A stretch of DNA of 64,000 nt from Wyeomyia smithii (GCF_029784165.1 NC_073695.1:192971357-193035356), one strand, 5' to 3'. Positions 44,494 through 56,530 are shown, numbered from the stretch's first letter. Notes: a model not told the origin generated them from the sequence alone. A program made the numbers and translations.

Positions 44494-45060
44494 ATGTTCA
44501 ATTTCGTCGTGACCTCTACAACAAATGCTTCACACTCAGGAAAATCAATGAGGACGAAAAATATTCATAAAATTTGTAAAATCGTGCTGAATTACCGTAA
44601 AACTAAATTGGGTGAGCTCACTAAGACCTTAGACATCTTAAAGGAAGGAATTTTTGCGGCGATTCGTAAGCTTGCCTGATGATAGTCGTCCGAGGTACCC
44701 AAAAAACGCAATAATCAACCGGTAAGGTACTGGTCAGTATTTTTTGGGATAGCCAAGGCCTAATATTTATGGACAATCAATAAACAATACTGTTGTACGT
44801 TATAGGATCGATTGAACTGAATCAAACAGGAAGCGACCGCAAATTGCGAAAGAAAAAATGCTCCTTCATCAAGACGACGCTTCCTGTTCTTATCGCGAAT
44901 AGAAGATAACAACGAAATCAAAGGAATTGCACTACAAGCTGGGTCTCCTTCCTTCTTATTCGCCTATTTATACCCGAACGACTATTTCCTGTTTTCCTAG
45001 TTAAAAATGTGGAGTTAGAAGACCGCTACAATAAGTGCATTACTGTCGGATTAGTGCAAT
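44494..45060 (+). pseudogene. Dead mariner-family transposase
   Basis: Pieces in order: an N-terminal helix-turn-helix region (44540-44679, HKICKIVLNYRKTKLGELTK), then FWDSQGLIFMD near 44748, then KRPQIAKEKMLLHQDDASC near 44837 (the HQDN region with the second catalytic Asp), NELHYKL, and finally VELEDRYNKCIT near 45012, the typical C-terminus. Stops and frameshifts separate them. In the family this enzyme cuts and pastes DNA at TA sites. Terminal repeats were not found. Confidence 0.75.
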
Positions 45061-45890
45061 AAGTGGATTAGGGGCCGTTCAATAATTACGTAAGCATATT
45101 TGTTCATTTTTTAAAACTCACTCTTAGCTTACACATGTGCTGGATGGATCTCATTATCTTCTAGGGATGGGCGAAAGGGCTCTGTTGGGAGCACTGCACT
45201 GAGCACAACGGCCGAGGAGCGCGTTCCCAGCGCCCCGTCAATGTCAGGAAATATGAGACGATAAAAATGGTAAACAAACAACATAGGCGAAAAAATACAG
45301 TTTAGGAGGAAGTTAAAGCGAGATTTAGAAATAGAAGAAGATTATAAAGAGTGGATAAAACGTGGTTGATCGAGACAGTCGAAGAGCATCTAGCTGACGG
45401 TGGTTGGATTTATTTGATTAGGTGAGGGTGTATTTGATAATTAGCTTAAGTAGTACGGAACAGGGTTAAATAAATATAATATATGGGTTAAAACTTACAG
45501 CTAAATTAGGAGATAAAAGCGACAGAAAAGTTAAAATTAACATTAAAGTGCAGCACAGAGCACGTGAGTAATAAATAAAACATAAAAAATACTTGTGATT
45601 TCTAAAACCAGACTTAAACTAGGATTAACAATTAACCGTTGATGCGAAAGGCGTAAAAAAGGCTAAATCTGCAAAAAGGGAATCACGGAACTAAATTGTA
45701 AGTGATTCATACTAGAGTTAAGTTGAACCTTGATGTAAATCTCTCTGAATAAATTTTAGCTTTGATCTGCCACAGTAAGGCCGATTCAGGAACGGTTTCG
45801 CATATTCAACGGAGTCCAAACAGGCTCTTTTGCCAGAGCGGCTCTGAATCGCTCCTTCACCGTTCCGAACCAACTCATATGAACGGCTCA
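45061..45890. other. Intergenic spacer
   Basis: Contains 'aggggccgttcaataattacgtaag' at 45070, which looks like a MITE end, without a partner. No gene seen. Confidence 0.4.
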
Positions 45891-46823
45891 TGGTTTACAA
45901 TGTTACACGAGCGTTGACAGCTCGTGTTGTCTCGGTAAACTTCGGGTTCGCGCGAACCATCAGTTCTGGCGCGCTCAAAGAACCGTGATTCTTTTTCGTG
46001 AGCCGTAGAGCGTGTTCGTAGAGCGGAATCGGGAGAATCAGAATCCTATAGAGCGCACATCTCGTACGGATCTGTAGGCTACGGGACCTAAGCTGGCTAC
46101 GCAATCCGTAATAAGCCCTATTTGCTGCCACAATCCGTTTCTTCACCTCGCGGCACACCTTGTCACATGCCACGAAAGTACCAACATAAACAAATTCGTT
46201 GACCATCTCGATAGTATCCCCATCCATCTCCATCACAGCATCAACACCCGCAGAACAACCACGCTCTCTGCCAGCCATTATGTACTTCGTTTTGGCAGTG
46301 TCTATGGTGTGTCCAATTCTCGAAGCTTTCCTTCTGAGAGCCGTAAAGGCCTCCTCAACAGCTCTACGGTTAACACCAATTATATGAATGTCGTCCACGA
46401 AGCCCAGGAGCATGTGAGACTTCGTGATTATGGTGCCGTTCGTTCGCACACCTGCCATTCGTATTGCACCTCATGAAGCTTTGTTGAACAGCAAGTTCGA
46501 GAGCCCATCACCTTGCTTTAGACCATCTAACGTCACGAGCGCGCCCGAAAATTCGCCCGCTGTCCTGACGCTTGATGTGAAACCGTCAAGCGTCGCTCGT
46601 AATATTTGAATTAGTTTTGTTGGGAAACCATGTTCAAGCATAATTTGCCTCAGATCGTTGCGTTTCGCTGTACAGGTGGTGTGTCTGCAAGTTGTGTTCT
46701 CGAAACTTGTCGAAGATCTGTCTCTAGGTGAACATATGGTCCGTTGAAGATCGGCACGCAACGGCCTCGGTTGCTGGAACAGGATAAGGAAGAAAATTTG
46801 ATAAGTGGAAGTTAGGAGGATTA

Positions 46824-47113
46824 TGCCTCGATACTTGTGGTCCCCGTGGTTCTGTGGTTAGCGATGTCTGTCGGCTAGCTCTCCCACACGGTTGTGATAT
46901 CGGGTTCGATTCCCGATCGAGTCGAGGATCTTTTCGAGCTGGAAATTTTCTCGACTCAGCACTGGGGCACGATGTATCGTTGTACTTATCCTACACATGC
47001 AAAATGTGCCAAAAACAATATCGATAACGAATTCTCTCAACTAATCTAGTTTGATCGAGACCGCTATTAGCCCCAAGGCTAAGCGTGCAATATTGTTGTG
47101 TGCCTCGATACTT
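46824..47113 (+). mobile_element. tRNA-derived SINE with 13-bp target duplication
   Basis: Body 46837-47100 (264 bp). It begins GTGGTCCCCGTGGTTCTGTG with an A-box-like TGGTTAGCGATG and a B box GGTTCGATTCC at about 46908, followed by a tRNA-unrelated body ending 'gcgtgcaatattgttgtg'. TGCCTCGATACTT flanks it on both sides (46824-46836, 47101-47113). It cuts the LINE reverse transcriptase frame. Confidence 0.85.
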
Positions 47114-47604
47114 ACTACGGTTGAGTCTATGTCCCTTCTTGAAGATAGGGCATATGAGTCCTTCCAACCAAGTTCGGCCGGTAAGCCATCCTTCCCAGCG
47201 GCTTTGCGTAACTTCAGCTCTTTGCAAGCATTTTCCACAGCCTGTAACTCCTTCCCAATTTCTTTTCTGTTTCCTTCAACGACTCCCCTACCTTCCTCAC
47301 CGTTCAACACCACTTCAAAATGTTGCTTCGCCTTTCGCCTGGCCACCTGCGATTTATCGGTAATCAGGTTCTCCTCCCTGTCATTAAACATGGCGGGTAC
47401 TGGCACAGTCCGGTTCCTGATTCCGTCAATCGTTTCATAGAAGCTCCTCGTGTCGTGCCGGGTGAAGCAATTTTCCGCCTCCGCAAGGACGCGATCGTAG
47501 TGTTCAAGTTTCTTATGGCGGTGAAGCTTCTTTTCGGCAGCTCTTGCCTCCCGGCATTTCTTCCGCATCTGACGCGTCACACGATTAGCTACTCCTAACT
47601 TGTT

Positions 47605-48359
47605 TGGGAATGCATTGAAACTCTACGGGAACTTTCCCGACAGAATTCAGTTTTTCTGTTTTGGGTGCCCGGACGCTGCGGAGTCGAGGGTAATGAACAC
47701 GCGGACTACCTAGCAAGACAGGGATCAGCTCAGCGGTTTATTGGCCCCGAGCCGTTTCTGGGTACGTCCATTTCCGCTATCAAAAGCGAACTACTAACTT
47801 GGGAGAGGCTAGAAATAGTATCCCAATGGCAACAGGCACAGGGTTGTAGACAAGCTAAACAGTTTATCTATCCGAACCCTGGAACCGCCAGAAAACTACT
47901 TAGTCTAAATCGTAGTGACCTACGGATAATCACGGGACTCCTTACCGGACACTGCCCCGCTTTTTATCATTTAAAGAAAATCGATGTAGTGTTGAACGAC
48001 ACCTGCTGATTTGGGATCGTTTTGTAATTGTAATCTGCAAATCTGAACCAGAGAGTTCAGAACATTTGCTTTGTTCTTGGTAAGCTCTTGCTTCCTCTAG
48101 GTACAACTTCTTAGGAAGCTACCTTTTAACTCCATACCAAGTGTGGAGCTCTAATCCCAAACAGGTAATTAGTTTCATCAACTATGTTGTACCTAATTGG
48201 GGTACAGGTTTACAACGAAACAGTTCTACTCCATCAATGAGTACGAGCAATCCGTAACCTGTGCACAGCAATCGGGGCCCGCCACAAAAGACAATCAGCA
48301 AGAATGTCGCAGTGGCATTTCAGTACCCAGTGCTTTTCAGGCATACAGATAAAAAAAAA
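47605..48359 (+). mobile_element. LINE 3' fragment with RNase H domain
   Basis: FWVPGRCGVEGNEHADYLAR (from about 47656) is an RNase H C-terminal motif, followed by SDLRIITGLLTGHCPAFYHL before a stop at 48008. This layout is typical of I/R1/Loa-type LINEs. An A-rich run near 48350 may be its 3' tail. It lies in the opposite orientation inside the larger LINE. Confidence 0.65.
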
Positions 48360-49101
48360 CGTGTTGGCGTAGGCCCGGCTCTTCTCTTCCGTCATCTCTA
48401 GACACTGAGCATCGAACCACCCACTACGCGTGGTTCCCGTTGTCATGCCCATCACTTCTCGCACTGTTCCACTGCCCGCATAAAAGATGTGCTCGTTCAG
48501 GTCCACTCTAGCTGTTTTTCCGATCCATCTATCGACTTTCCGAGTATACTCTGCAGCAACTCCTTTCGCTGATAACCTCTGGATGTACAGACGTATCTTC
48601 GAATCTTGCCTACCACGAGATAGTGATCCGAGTCGAGGTTTGGCACATATATAACGTCTGAAAAGTGCCGGCCGTCGATCAGCATGTGGTCGATCTGGGA
48701 GCAGGGCTCTCCATTTGTGTGTCTCTAGGTGTGATTCCGAATGTTCAGACGTGCAAAAAGGGTACTACAGATGGCCTGAGCGCTGCGAAGTTCACTAACC
48801 TCAAGCCGTTGTCGTTGGTTGGCTTTCCCTACCAACAACGGGACGAAAGAATTCTCGTCCGACGTTCATATCTCCGATGACGATCTTTATTAGGTTTTAT
48901 AGTTTGTCGGCGCGTACACGTTGATAAGGCTGAAATTGAATAATCTGCCCTAGCCCCGCGTAGCTCTCTGGCCAAGATGCCCGCGCGTGTTGGTTCGAGC
49001 AGAGTCCCAACATTCTATATGCCAAGTTTCCAATCGTTGTCCCTTTTTTTGTCTAGGTTTATACAAATTGTTCCGATTCGTATCATTCTCTGGATTGTTC
49101 G

Positions 49102-49439
49102 TACAGTCGAATCCCTTTATAGCGACCTCGCAAAGGGCTGTCATTATAGCGAAATGTTGCAATAATACGAAGATACAAAGAAATATGTAGAACAGAAGGT
49201 ACCGTTAAGAATGTCTTTATAAATTTAGCAATGTCATTATAGAGAGATTCGACTGTATTATTGTCGCAATAAAGAATGACAAGTATGAGTTTTAGTATGC
49301 TGTTTTAGAGGATGGTCGTAATAGCGAAATGTCACAATAAAACGAAGAATTTTAGTATAAAACTGAGGGAACTTTGAGAATGTCGCTATAGCGAGATTTG
49401 TCGTTATAACAAATGTCGTTTTAGAGGGATTCAACTGTA
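49102..49439. mobile_element. Pogo/Tigger-like MITE, compound
   Basis: Ends CAGTCGAATCCCTTTATAGC (49104) and AGAGGGATTCAACTG (to 49437) are inverted and flanked by TA. An inner copy of the right end, AGAGAGATTCGACTG (to 49255) followed by TA, makes 49104-49255 a complete small element by itself. No transposase. Confidence 0.7.
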
Positions 49440-49830
49440 GTGTGTTTATTTCAGCATGCTGCCTTACTAGGGCTGCACTTCCTAGTCTCGCGACGTGGCT
49501 GCCGTCTTGGGTGTAGCTGGCGAAACACCGCATTTCAGAGTTCAGCTGTCCGCTCCGGATCAGTCGCTGTTTGCGCCGCCCCTAACCTGGGGAATAGACG
49601 CTCAGGCAAGCTGCTCTCCAAGGAGAACCACTCCCCCTTCCCTGTCAGCATACAATCAAGTTCCCACCGGTTCACCGATCTTCCCTTGAGTGCTCGTATC
49701 CCAGTCGGTACCACGTGGAGGTGGGGATATGAGTTGCTGGGCATTATGCTTTGGACCACACTGCGGTCTTTTTATGCCACCTAGTTCAGGTGTACTGCTG
49801 GTACCACCGCCCAGCCGTTTACCAACCATC

Positions 49831-50040
49831 CATCAAACTTACCAATAGATAAATTACGGACAGTTCTTCGGCATGCTCCGAAAAACAGGGAAGCTCTTTA
49901 AAAACGACCAGGATTTTAAGAAAGAGTAGATATATGTGTGTAAGAAAGGTGGCGCAAGTGTTGCATAGGATTTGATGCAGGGCGTTTAATCCCTGGTGTG
50001 AGAATTCAGCCTAGAAAGGGGAGTTTGAATAAACCTGATT
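49831..50040. other. Spacer
   Basis: Nothing recognised. Confidence 0.3.
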
Positions 50041-50270
50041 TCTCGCCAAACATGTGAAAAGGGCCCATGTGCCATATGTAAACAAGCCAAATTTTCTCGT
50101 TTTTCGATCAATACAAGCGAAATCTTCTCTTACCAATAAGATTTATTGATAAAAAAATTCACTTTTTATCAAAAAATCTTATTTGTACGAGTAGATTAAG
50201 CTTGTATTCATTGAAAAACGTTAAATTGTGGCTTGTTTACATATGGCACATGGGCCCTTTTCACATGTTT
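50041..50270. mobile_element. Long-TIR palindromic MITE, copy 2
   Basis: The same element as 4632-4868 in the opposite orientation, with arms TCTCGCCAAACATGTGAAAA and their inverse. The right arm lacks the last GGCGAGA. Confidence 0.85.
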
Positions 50271-50320
50271 AGAACATGTCTTTAAAACAACTAGCAAAGA
50301 CTTGTTATTGAACAGTTCAT

Positions 50321-50556
50321 CATTTTGGTAAAAGCATAGCAAAGTTCTGGTGCTACATTCCGATTCGAAATCCGACCTTTTGTTTCTTATACTCAGACTT
50401 TCAACTGTTAAGTGCACAGGACAATTGCGGGGCTAGCGCTACAATCCTACTGACACTAACAGTCTCTCCCGAGCCGAGACTCGATTCTGCGACGACTGGC
50501 TCGTTAGGACAGCGTCGTAATCGGAACTAGACTAGGAGACACCAACATTTTGGTAA
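50321..50556 (-). mobile_element. tRNA-derived SINE (Feilai-like), copy 2
   Basis: Body 50545-50332 on the minus strand, parallel to 12474-12689, with the same 'aatgtagcaccagaac' type 3' end. The perfect 11-bp target duplication CATTTTGGTAA lies at 50321-50331 and 50546-50556. Confidence 0.8.
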
Positions 50557-50744
50557 TTCTCAAAAATTTGCGAAACATCTTCATAAAAGAATTTAAAACA
50601 TTGAAAATTTGCCAACAAATCTGCAGTGGTGGACTCGTGACGGATTTAAAAGTGATATCCGAACATTTGACTATTTGATAGGTTGGCAGTAAACCAAGAA
50701 AGAAATTTCTCTAATCAAATGAGTACTTTCAGTAAACACCAAAT

Positions 50745-50750
50745 TTTATT
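50745..50750 (-). terminator. Poly(A) signal of Arp5
   Basis: AATAAA on the minus strand, 7 nt after the TAA stop (50760-50758). No second AATAAA is obvious in the next 200 nt. Confidence 0.55.
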
Positions 50751-50757
50751 CAAACAT

Positions 50758-52775
50758 TTAGTTGAAACTTTCATTCATCTCAGAATTAGAAGGTGTTTGA
50801 TAGTAGTAATTACTTGCCGGGTGCTCCTTAAAAAACTCTCCCCCGAATTCGTCGTACATCTGCCTGGTAATGAGAGATTGCTTAAACTCCTCACTCGTAG
50901 CAAACTGACTGGCTCCTTTCCATCCATCTACAGTCGGATTTGAAGCTATTCGAAGCTTAAATATAGACTGAAAAGGTAAAAGCTGCTGCAATTCTCGATT
51001 TAATCGCTCTTTGAACCCTCGAATATTTGCGCATCCGCCAGTCAGCAGAATGTTACCAATCATTCGGTCTAGATCCTCTCGGGGAAATAATTTAAGTACA
51101 TAATCTATCGTTCCGGCGAGTCCGGCCTCATGGATACCAACAATACTAGGTTGGAAAAGAATTTCCGGCACTCGAATACGCTCCACTCCGATGTGAAGTT
51201 GATGAAATTCTGCAATATTGCCTGCTGAAGTCGTAGGCTCGATGTAGCTACTGTCGTGTTGTTTAAGTATTTCTTCGCACTCAATGAGTTTTTCATTTTC
51301 TGCTTCGCTATCGCTATCGCCATCACGACTTATTGATTTGTACACGTCCCAATCTTCATCTCGCATACCAAAATCATCCACACCTTTCTCTTTTTTGGCT
51401 AGGTGAGATATGATTCGCATACGTTCCTGTGCAGCAGCAGTTCTACGTTTCGCTAGATCTTGCCGTCGTTGCTTACGGCTCTGTTTGCGATCCAAAATCT
51501 CGTCCCGCTTTTTTCGAGTTTCTTGAACCCACTCTGGAATGGTCATATTGGAAGGCGGTTGTAGTTGACGAGGTTTTTCTTCTTCCTGCGTGCTTTGAGG
51601 CGCGTTCATCTTCTGTGTAGTTTTGGTGATACGATCCTAGAGATTGAAAAGCAACGTCATTAGGTGAGGTGGATACAAGAGCCATCATCATTAAAAATTA
51701 CCTTTAATGTAACAATAGATTTCTTCAACTCTTCAATGTTTTTAACGCCAAACTCTTGTAAAGTGAAAGAAATATTATCATCGTCCAAATTCTCCTCCGC
51801 GGCAACCATTCGAGCCAAAAGTATATTGTCCTGGGCGAGTTTTTCTTCCCTTTTGCGAAGGTTGATTTCCGCAAGTCTACGCGATAACTCTTTCCGTTTT
51901 TCCACTCTCTGTTCTGCGGTTAACACCGGAGCAGTTGCCGCTTGGTTGAACGGTAGTTGTATTTTGATTACGTTCTGGTCGTAGTATTCTAAGCAAGCCC
52001 AATTTTTTAACGACTCAAGATAGTCAAAGGCAAAGGAACAGTAAGTGTGAATCATTGTCTCCGCTCGACTTAACGTAATTGCATTCACATGCACAGGATA
52101 CTTTAGTTGCAGCAGTCGAAACATGAAATTTATCATGTTGAATCCACCCAAATTAATCCTACGTACTTTGTCTTCAATCATTCTCCCATTCAGTATTGGT
52201 ATAATATGGGTGGCATGATATCCACAGGAAATAACCAATCCATCCGGTACAGAGCTATTCAACTGAAAACTAAATAAGCTATCGACTCCATAGGAGATGC
52301 CTGGAATTCCGTAGCATTCGAACATAAGCTCAGCCATTAGACCTCGACTGTAATTAGGATTAGCAACGCATTCCGTTATTAAAACTGGATGCCGAATACT
52401 GCCATCGGTATTTATTCCCAGCTTAGCAAACAGATAATCAAAAATTTGCTCCTGAACATGGAAGTGAGTTACAACATTCCGATCAAACTGCGTTCTCAGT
52501 TGAAACCTTACAGCCTCAATATTCGTAATATCATTTCCAACTTGCACTGCCGGTTGCACCGTGACTTCTGCATCTTTCTTACTTCGATCTTTGCGCGGTT
52601 TGGCTAGCACATTTTTGAAGCTTAAAGAAGGCAACTCTTTTGAGGCCCAGCCGGCTCGGCACTGGTAAGATCCATTATCGATTACAATTGCTGCATCGGA
52701 TGCTACAGCCGTATCCGGGTAGGTACACACAACGTCAGGTTTCACCTTAATATCTTCGATGTCGAAAAGGCTCAT
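50758..52775 (-). CDS. Arp5: Actin-related protein 5 (Arp5, INO80 complex subunit)
   Basis: Two exons, 52775-51702 and 51636-50758. The 65-nt intron has donor AAG|GTAATT and acceptor TCTCTAG|GATCGT, both phase 0. The 650-aa product is close to the length I recall for insect Arp5. The actin-fold first phosphate loop is VIDNGSYQCRAGW (31-43). The second loop region is diverged (VISCGYHATHIIPIL, about 181-195). The adenosine region LLTGGCANIRGF is near 555-566. Arp5-typical basic coiled inserts follow: EKRKELSRRLAEINLRKREE and KKRDEILDRKQSRKQRRQDL. Family knowledge: Arp5 with Ies6 couples INO80 ATPase activity to nucleosome sliding in the nucleus. The start is the first ATG; the frame looks undamaged. 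Confidence 0.95.
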
Positions 52776-53133
52776 TTTGTGAGCGCGTTATTCTAAAAAG
52801 TTAGATTCAACACGAAAAATATTACAGCTGCAAAACTGCTGCGTCCTATGTTGATCCGTTTGTGACGAAACTGAATAAAAACAAAATTGAAGAACGAGGG
52901 GTGGCACAACGGACACAATAATTTCGTGATAATTTGACACATTAGAGATCGCCGAATAGAGATATGCAAAATGAGCTCAACAAAGGGTAGGCATGCTCTT
53001 ACTTTTGAATTTCAAGGAAAGTTTAAGCAGATAGCGGATATAAGATTTGACTCTTGAGCCATAAACGTCATACCTGAAAAAAATGGAAAGTTTACTCAAT
53101 TCGGTATTTTTATGCGACATGTCTAAAACTTGT
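52776..53133. other. Arp5 5' flank
   Basis: Should hold the Arp5 promoter. No TATA box in a convincing position and no other feature recognised. Confidence 0.35.
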
Positions 53134-54690
53134 TGTAATGGAATAGTCAAGTAAGCCTTGACCTGCTGTTAAGGCTAAAAACAACAGCTGTGCAAAATCA
53201 TCGTCGTTTTTATTCCGACCACCAAAGAAACTAGACTAATAAAGTAGCAGTGTTGCTGGAAAATTTCAATGGTGAGCCGTCCGTCAGACATTCAATCAGT
53301 TTGGGGTGAATAGCTGTTTCTACAAGCATCGTAGCGCCTAACGGTCTTCAGAAGAGTTTTTCCCAGAAAAATTTCCTGCAAATATCATGTATTGATATTT
53401 TTTAAGAGCCAACTTGACATCTCTAGAGAATAAGTATTGAAAATGTGGATTTTCCCTTATAAACTCGTATGAAAACATTAAAAATCGGGCGTTTCACCGA
53501 TCGATCTGAAAAGTTACACAGTTGTTATGGGACCCATAAGGAACACGAAAAGTGCATGGGAGCTAACATTTATTTTTTGTCCCACCTGTAGTGAATACAG
53601 ATACCGTAGTTAAGTCAAAAGAAAAATATTAATATCAATTGTCAGATCTATACGTATGAGGCCATCTGATCATCTGCGTAGAATTTAATATGATTAAATA
53701 ATGAATTAGTATAGCACAAATGTAAAATGAGATTGGCAACCAGTTAAAAAATTGACGCAAACTTTTGCGTTTGATCGCAACTATTCCGGATGCACAGTTC
53801 CGTAAGAGGAGTGCGGATCGAGTCATTCGGTGTTCTAGTTTTGGAAAGGAAGGACGTAGAAAAGTTATCCTGTAATACGACACCACCCTAATGGACAGGC
53901 TAGAAGGTTTGTTGACACACTAAAAAGGGTACTCAAGAAGCTTGCTTGGGGAAAATATGGCCACATTGCAGCATCTCCAGATCCTCTTATCCACATACCG
54001 CTCAACCCCGAGTCGAAACGCTCCTGAACGAAAATCACAGATTCCAAGCCCAACTGAAGTAAACACGAAGCAAAATACCCTTTCCAACAAACGCTACAGC
54101 ACCATCAAACGGGAGTTCAAAGCAAATGATCTGGTCTACGCAGAGGTTCTCCGACGCCATGCAACCAAGTGAGTTCCTGGAACAATCGTGGAGCGCAAAG
54201 GCCGAGTAAACTACAACGTTTTCTTGGAAACTGGACATCTCATTTTGCAAGCACAAGTATGTGGATGGCCCCTATGATGTTGGATGTGTTCAACCTCCAT
54301 CCAATGAGACCCACTGTTTCTGAGCTTCCAGATGAACCAGCTATTCCTGTAGTTGAAGAAGCTCTCCCAATTGCACCTGAAGGTGAATCAGATGGCGATT
54401 TCCAGGATGCAGAATTAGCCAGTAGCCGTTCCCTGTCTCCTGCTCAGTCAGACCGTCCACTTAGAAATCGTAGGGTCCCAAATTAATTGAACCCCTACGA
54501 TCTCTCTTAAAAAGGGAGATGTAATGGAATAATCAAGTAAGCCTTGACCTGCTGTCAAGGCTAAGAAATAACAGCTGTACAAAATCATCGTCGTTCTTAT
54601 TCCGACCACCGAAGAAACTAGACTAATAAAGTAGCGCTTAACAGTTATAAGTCGTTATTAGTTTCTCAAAGAGCACAACACTTGCAATAC
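53134..54690 (+). mobile_element. Gypsy-type LTR remnant with large internal deletion
   Basis: Direct repeats at 53134-53248 and 54520-54635 begin TGTAATGGAATA(G/A)TCAAG and are the two LTRs; the right one is preceded by AAAAAGGGAGA (polypurine tract). Between them only the integrase C-terminal part survives: 53942-54172 (LLSTYRSTPSRNAPERKS, KREFKANDLVYAEVLRR) and, after a shift, 54280-54486 (PTVSELPDEPAIPVVEEALP, SDRPLRNRRVPN). The 5' LTR or internal start is truncated. Non-functional. Confidence 0.75.
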
Positions 54691-54778
54691 AAAATACTGT
54701 TTGTTGTCACAACAACGAGAATGCATTCAATGCACTTTTTTATACTGATTTACTATTGAATAAAAACTATGTTTGAAA

Positions 54779-55042
54779 CGAACCTATGATGAGTGCCCAC
54801 AGAACGACTCAAAAGTCGTCATCGGAGATGCAAACGCACAGGTCGAGAGGAAGGAATTCTTCCGTCCGGTCATTTAAAGGCACAACCTTCACTTATCAAC
54901 CAATGAAAACGAACTGTGGCTGATAAACTTTTCCGAGGCCAGAGGAATGGCCATATGTAGCTCATATTTTTCACGTTTGAATATTCGAAACACAGCTGGA
55001 GGCATCCAAATGGAGAAGCCTCCTCCCAGATTGATCACGTAC
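54779..55042 (+). mobile_element. LINE, left part, interrupted by copia
   Basis: Decayed endonuclease text: VVIGDANAQVGREEFFRPVI near 54818, and TNENELWLINFSEARGMAIC near 54900. It reaches the codons for Ile-Asp-His-Val at the copia junction and continues at 61912. Confidence 0.75.
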
Positions 55043-55215
55043 TAAAGGAATGGACAACTGGAACTCACGAAAAACTTGAACAATAGTTTTATTGGTAGAA
55101 CAAATTAACTAATGTGACCGTTCGCTTCAAGCGGTTGTTAGGAAGTGACTAGAAGAAAAAACTTTTCTCTGGTTGTCTCAATTAACTGTAGTGATCGATG
55201 CCTGCTTTGTCTTCA
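55043..55215 (-). repeat. Copia 3' LTR
   Basis: 173 bp, by eye seven differences from the 5' LTR. The last codons of the pol frame and its stop (55180-55178) lie inside it. Confidence 0.85.
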
Positions 55216-56530
55216 CCCCCTCTCGATCATACAGCCCTATTTCTGATCTTAGGTCTTTGAAACGGCTGTAGTCCAATGCCTTAGTGAAAATATCCGCCAG
55301 CTGCTCAAGTGTAGAGATATGTTCAATTTTCAGTCTTTCACAAGTGACATGATCTCGTACGAAGTGATGCCTTATGTCTATGTGCTTTGCACGTTTGCAC
55401 TCCACATTTTTTGCCATTCCGATTCGCCCACTGTTATCCTCAAAAAGTGTAACAGGCTCGATGTCTTTTAGCCCAAGGTCTCTTAATATACCTGAAAGCC
55501 AAATAGCTTCTGTTGCTGCCGAACTCAATGCTACATATTCGGCCTCACTTGACGATGTGGCCACGGTAGTCTGTTTTTTACTGGACCATGAAACAGTGTT
55601 TCCGTAAACCAGTGGATTTAAATTGTCATATCTCTTCAGTACCAGCATTATGTCTTTTGACCCTTTAAGGTAGCGGACTATTCGCTTCAATGCAATCCAG
55701 TGTTGCTGACCAGGCTGCTGTTGAAAACGGCCCAAATAGCCTACCGGATAACATATATCTGGTCGAGTGGACATCATGACATACATGAGGCTTCCTAAAA
55801 GCTCACGATATGGCACTGCAACATTATCGTCAACCTTCGCTTCTAATCTTAAATTTTTCTCCATAGGTATCTTTGACGAGTTACAGTCTGCCATCCCAAA
55901 TTTTGCTAAGATTTTCTCAATATTCAGTGACTGTGACAATTGCATAATCCCGGTGTTTCTATCATAGACGATCTTGATCCCAAGAAAATGGCTCATCACT
56001 CCGCAGTCGGTCATATGGAAGATTTGTGACAGTTTTCTTTTCAATGCCTCAATAGTTTTTAGCTTCGTGCCAACAATCATCAAACCATCTACGAATAGCA
56101 CGATAAAAACTGAATCGTCGTTCCAGCATCGAGGAGACTGTTTGAGCCCGTATAATGATTTTTGCAATTTGCACACCATTCCAGGCGAAGCTTTTACACC
56201 ATCAGGAACTTCCATGTAGATTTCCTCTTGTAGTTCGCCATGGAGGAAGGCCGTCTTCACATCCATTTAATGGAAATAACAACGCTTCTGTATTCCAATA
56301 ACTAGGACTGTCAGCTTTGCCACCGGCGCGTATGTCTCTTGATAGCCCATTCCAGGTTTTTGAAGAAAACCCTTGACGACCAGTCTTGCCTTAAACTTGA
56401 CTGCATTTCCATGTTCATCTTCCTTTACACGGAATACCCATTTGGACGTCTGTGGTTTGGATGATTTAGGGCGACTCACACATTTCCACACATTGTTGAC
56501 TTCCAAAGACTTCAGCTCCCCAACAAACAA
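55178..56530 (-). pseudogene. pol: Copia reverse transcriptase and RNase H region
   Basis: 56530-56267 (VNNVWKCVSRPKSS, KWVFRVKEDEHGNAVKFKAR, GMGYQETYAPVAKL) is the RT start. After a small frame break, 56266-55178 has MDVKTAFLHGELQEEIYMEV, KSLYGLKQSPRCWN and YRELLGSLMYVMMSTRPDIC. The RNase H end has SSKKQTTVATSSSEAEYVAL and ADIFTKAL. Residues between RCWN and DDSVF are missing, the catalytic YVDD reads FVDG, and part of RNase H after LNPLVYG is deleted. The enzyme cannot be active. Confidence 0.85.

Larger units (their letters stand above)
45895..49830 (-). mobile_element. LINE (RTE-like), nearly full length but broken by three insertions
   Basis: Read on the minus strand: the 5' region (49830-49440, with KIGEPVGTW-type text in decayed form), endonuclease pieces (49162-48950; 48685-48497 with IDGRHFSDV and DSDHYLVV), linker (48506-48360; 47580-47120), RT start (AAGKDGLPAE), RT core (46761-46471 with GLKQGDGLSNLLF; 46458-45895 with LLGFVDDIHIIGV), and the post-RT region up to about 45895. 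The interruptions are a pogo-like MITE (49104-49437), an RNase H-bearing LINE piece (about 47605-48359) and a SINE (46837-47100). The same family as 6336-9070. Confidence 0.8.

Noticed and set aside
46837..46930. tRNA gene with A and B boxes
   Set aside because: The tRNA-like head runs into a non-tRNA body, has no proper cloverleaf by eye, and the whole is bracketed by a 13-bp duplication, so it is a SINE.
47665..48009. Stand-alone RNase H gene
   Set aside because: The domain starts mid-protein, has no start codon context and matches the C-terminal layout of a LINE. It is embedded in another LINE.
53134..54690. Endogenous viral element or intact retrovirus-like provirus
   Set aside because: Only an integrase tail and truncated LTRs of a gypsy retrotransposon. 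No envelope-like frame was seen here or in the other LTR elements.
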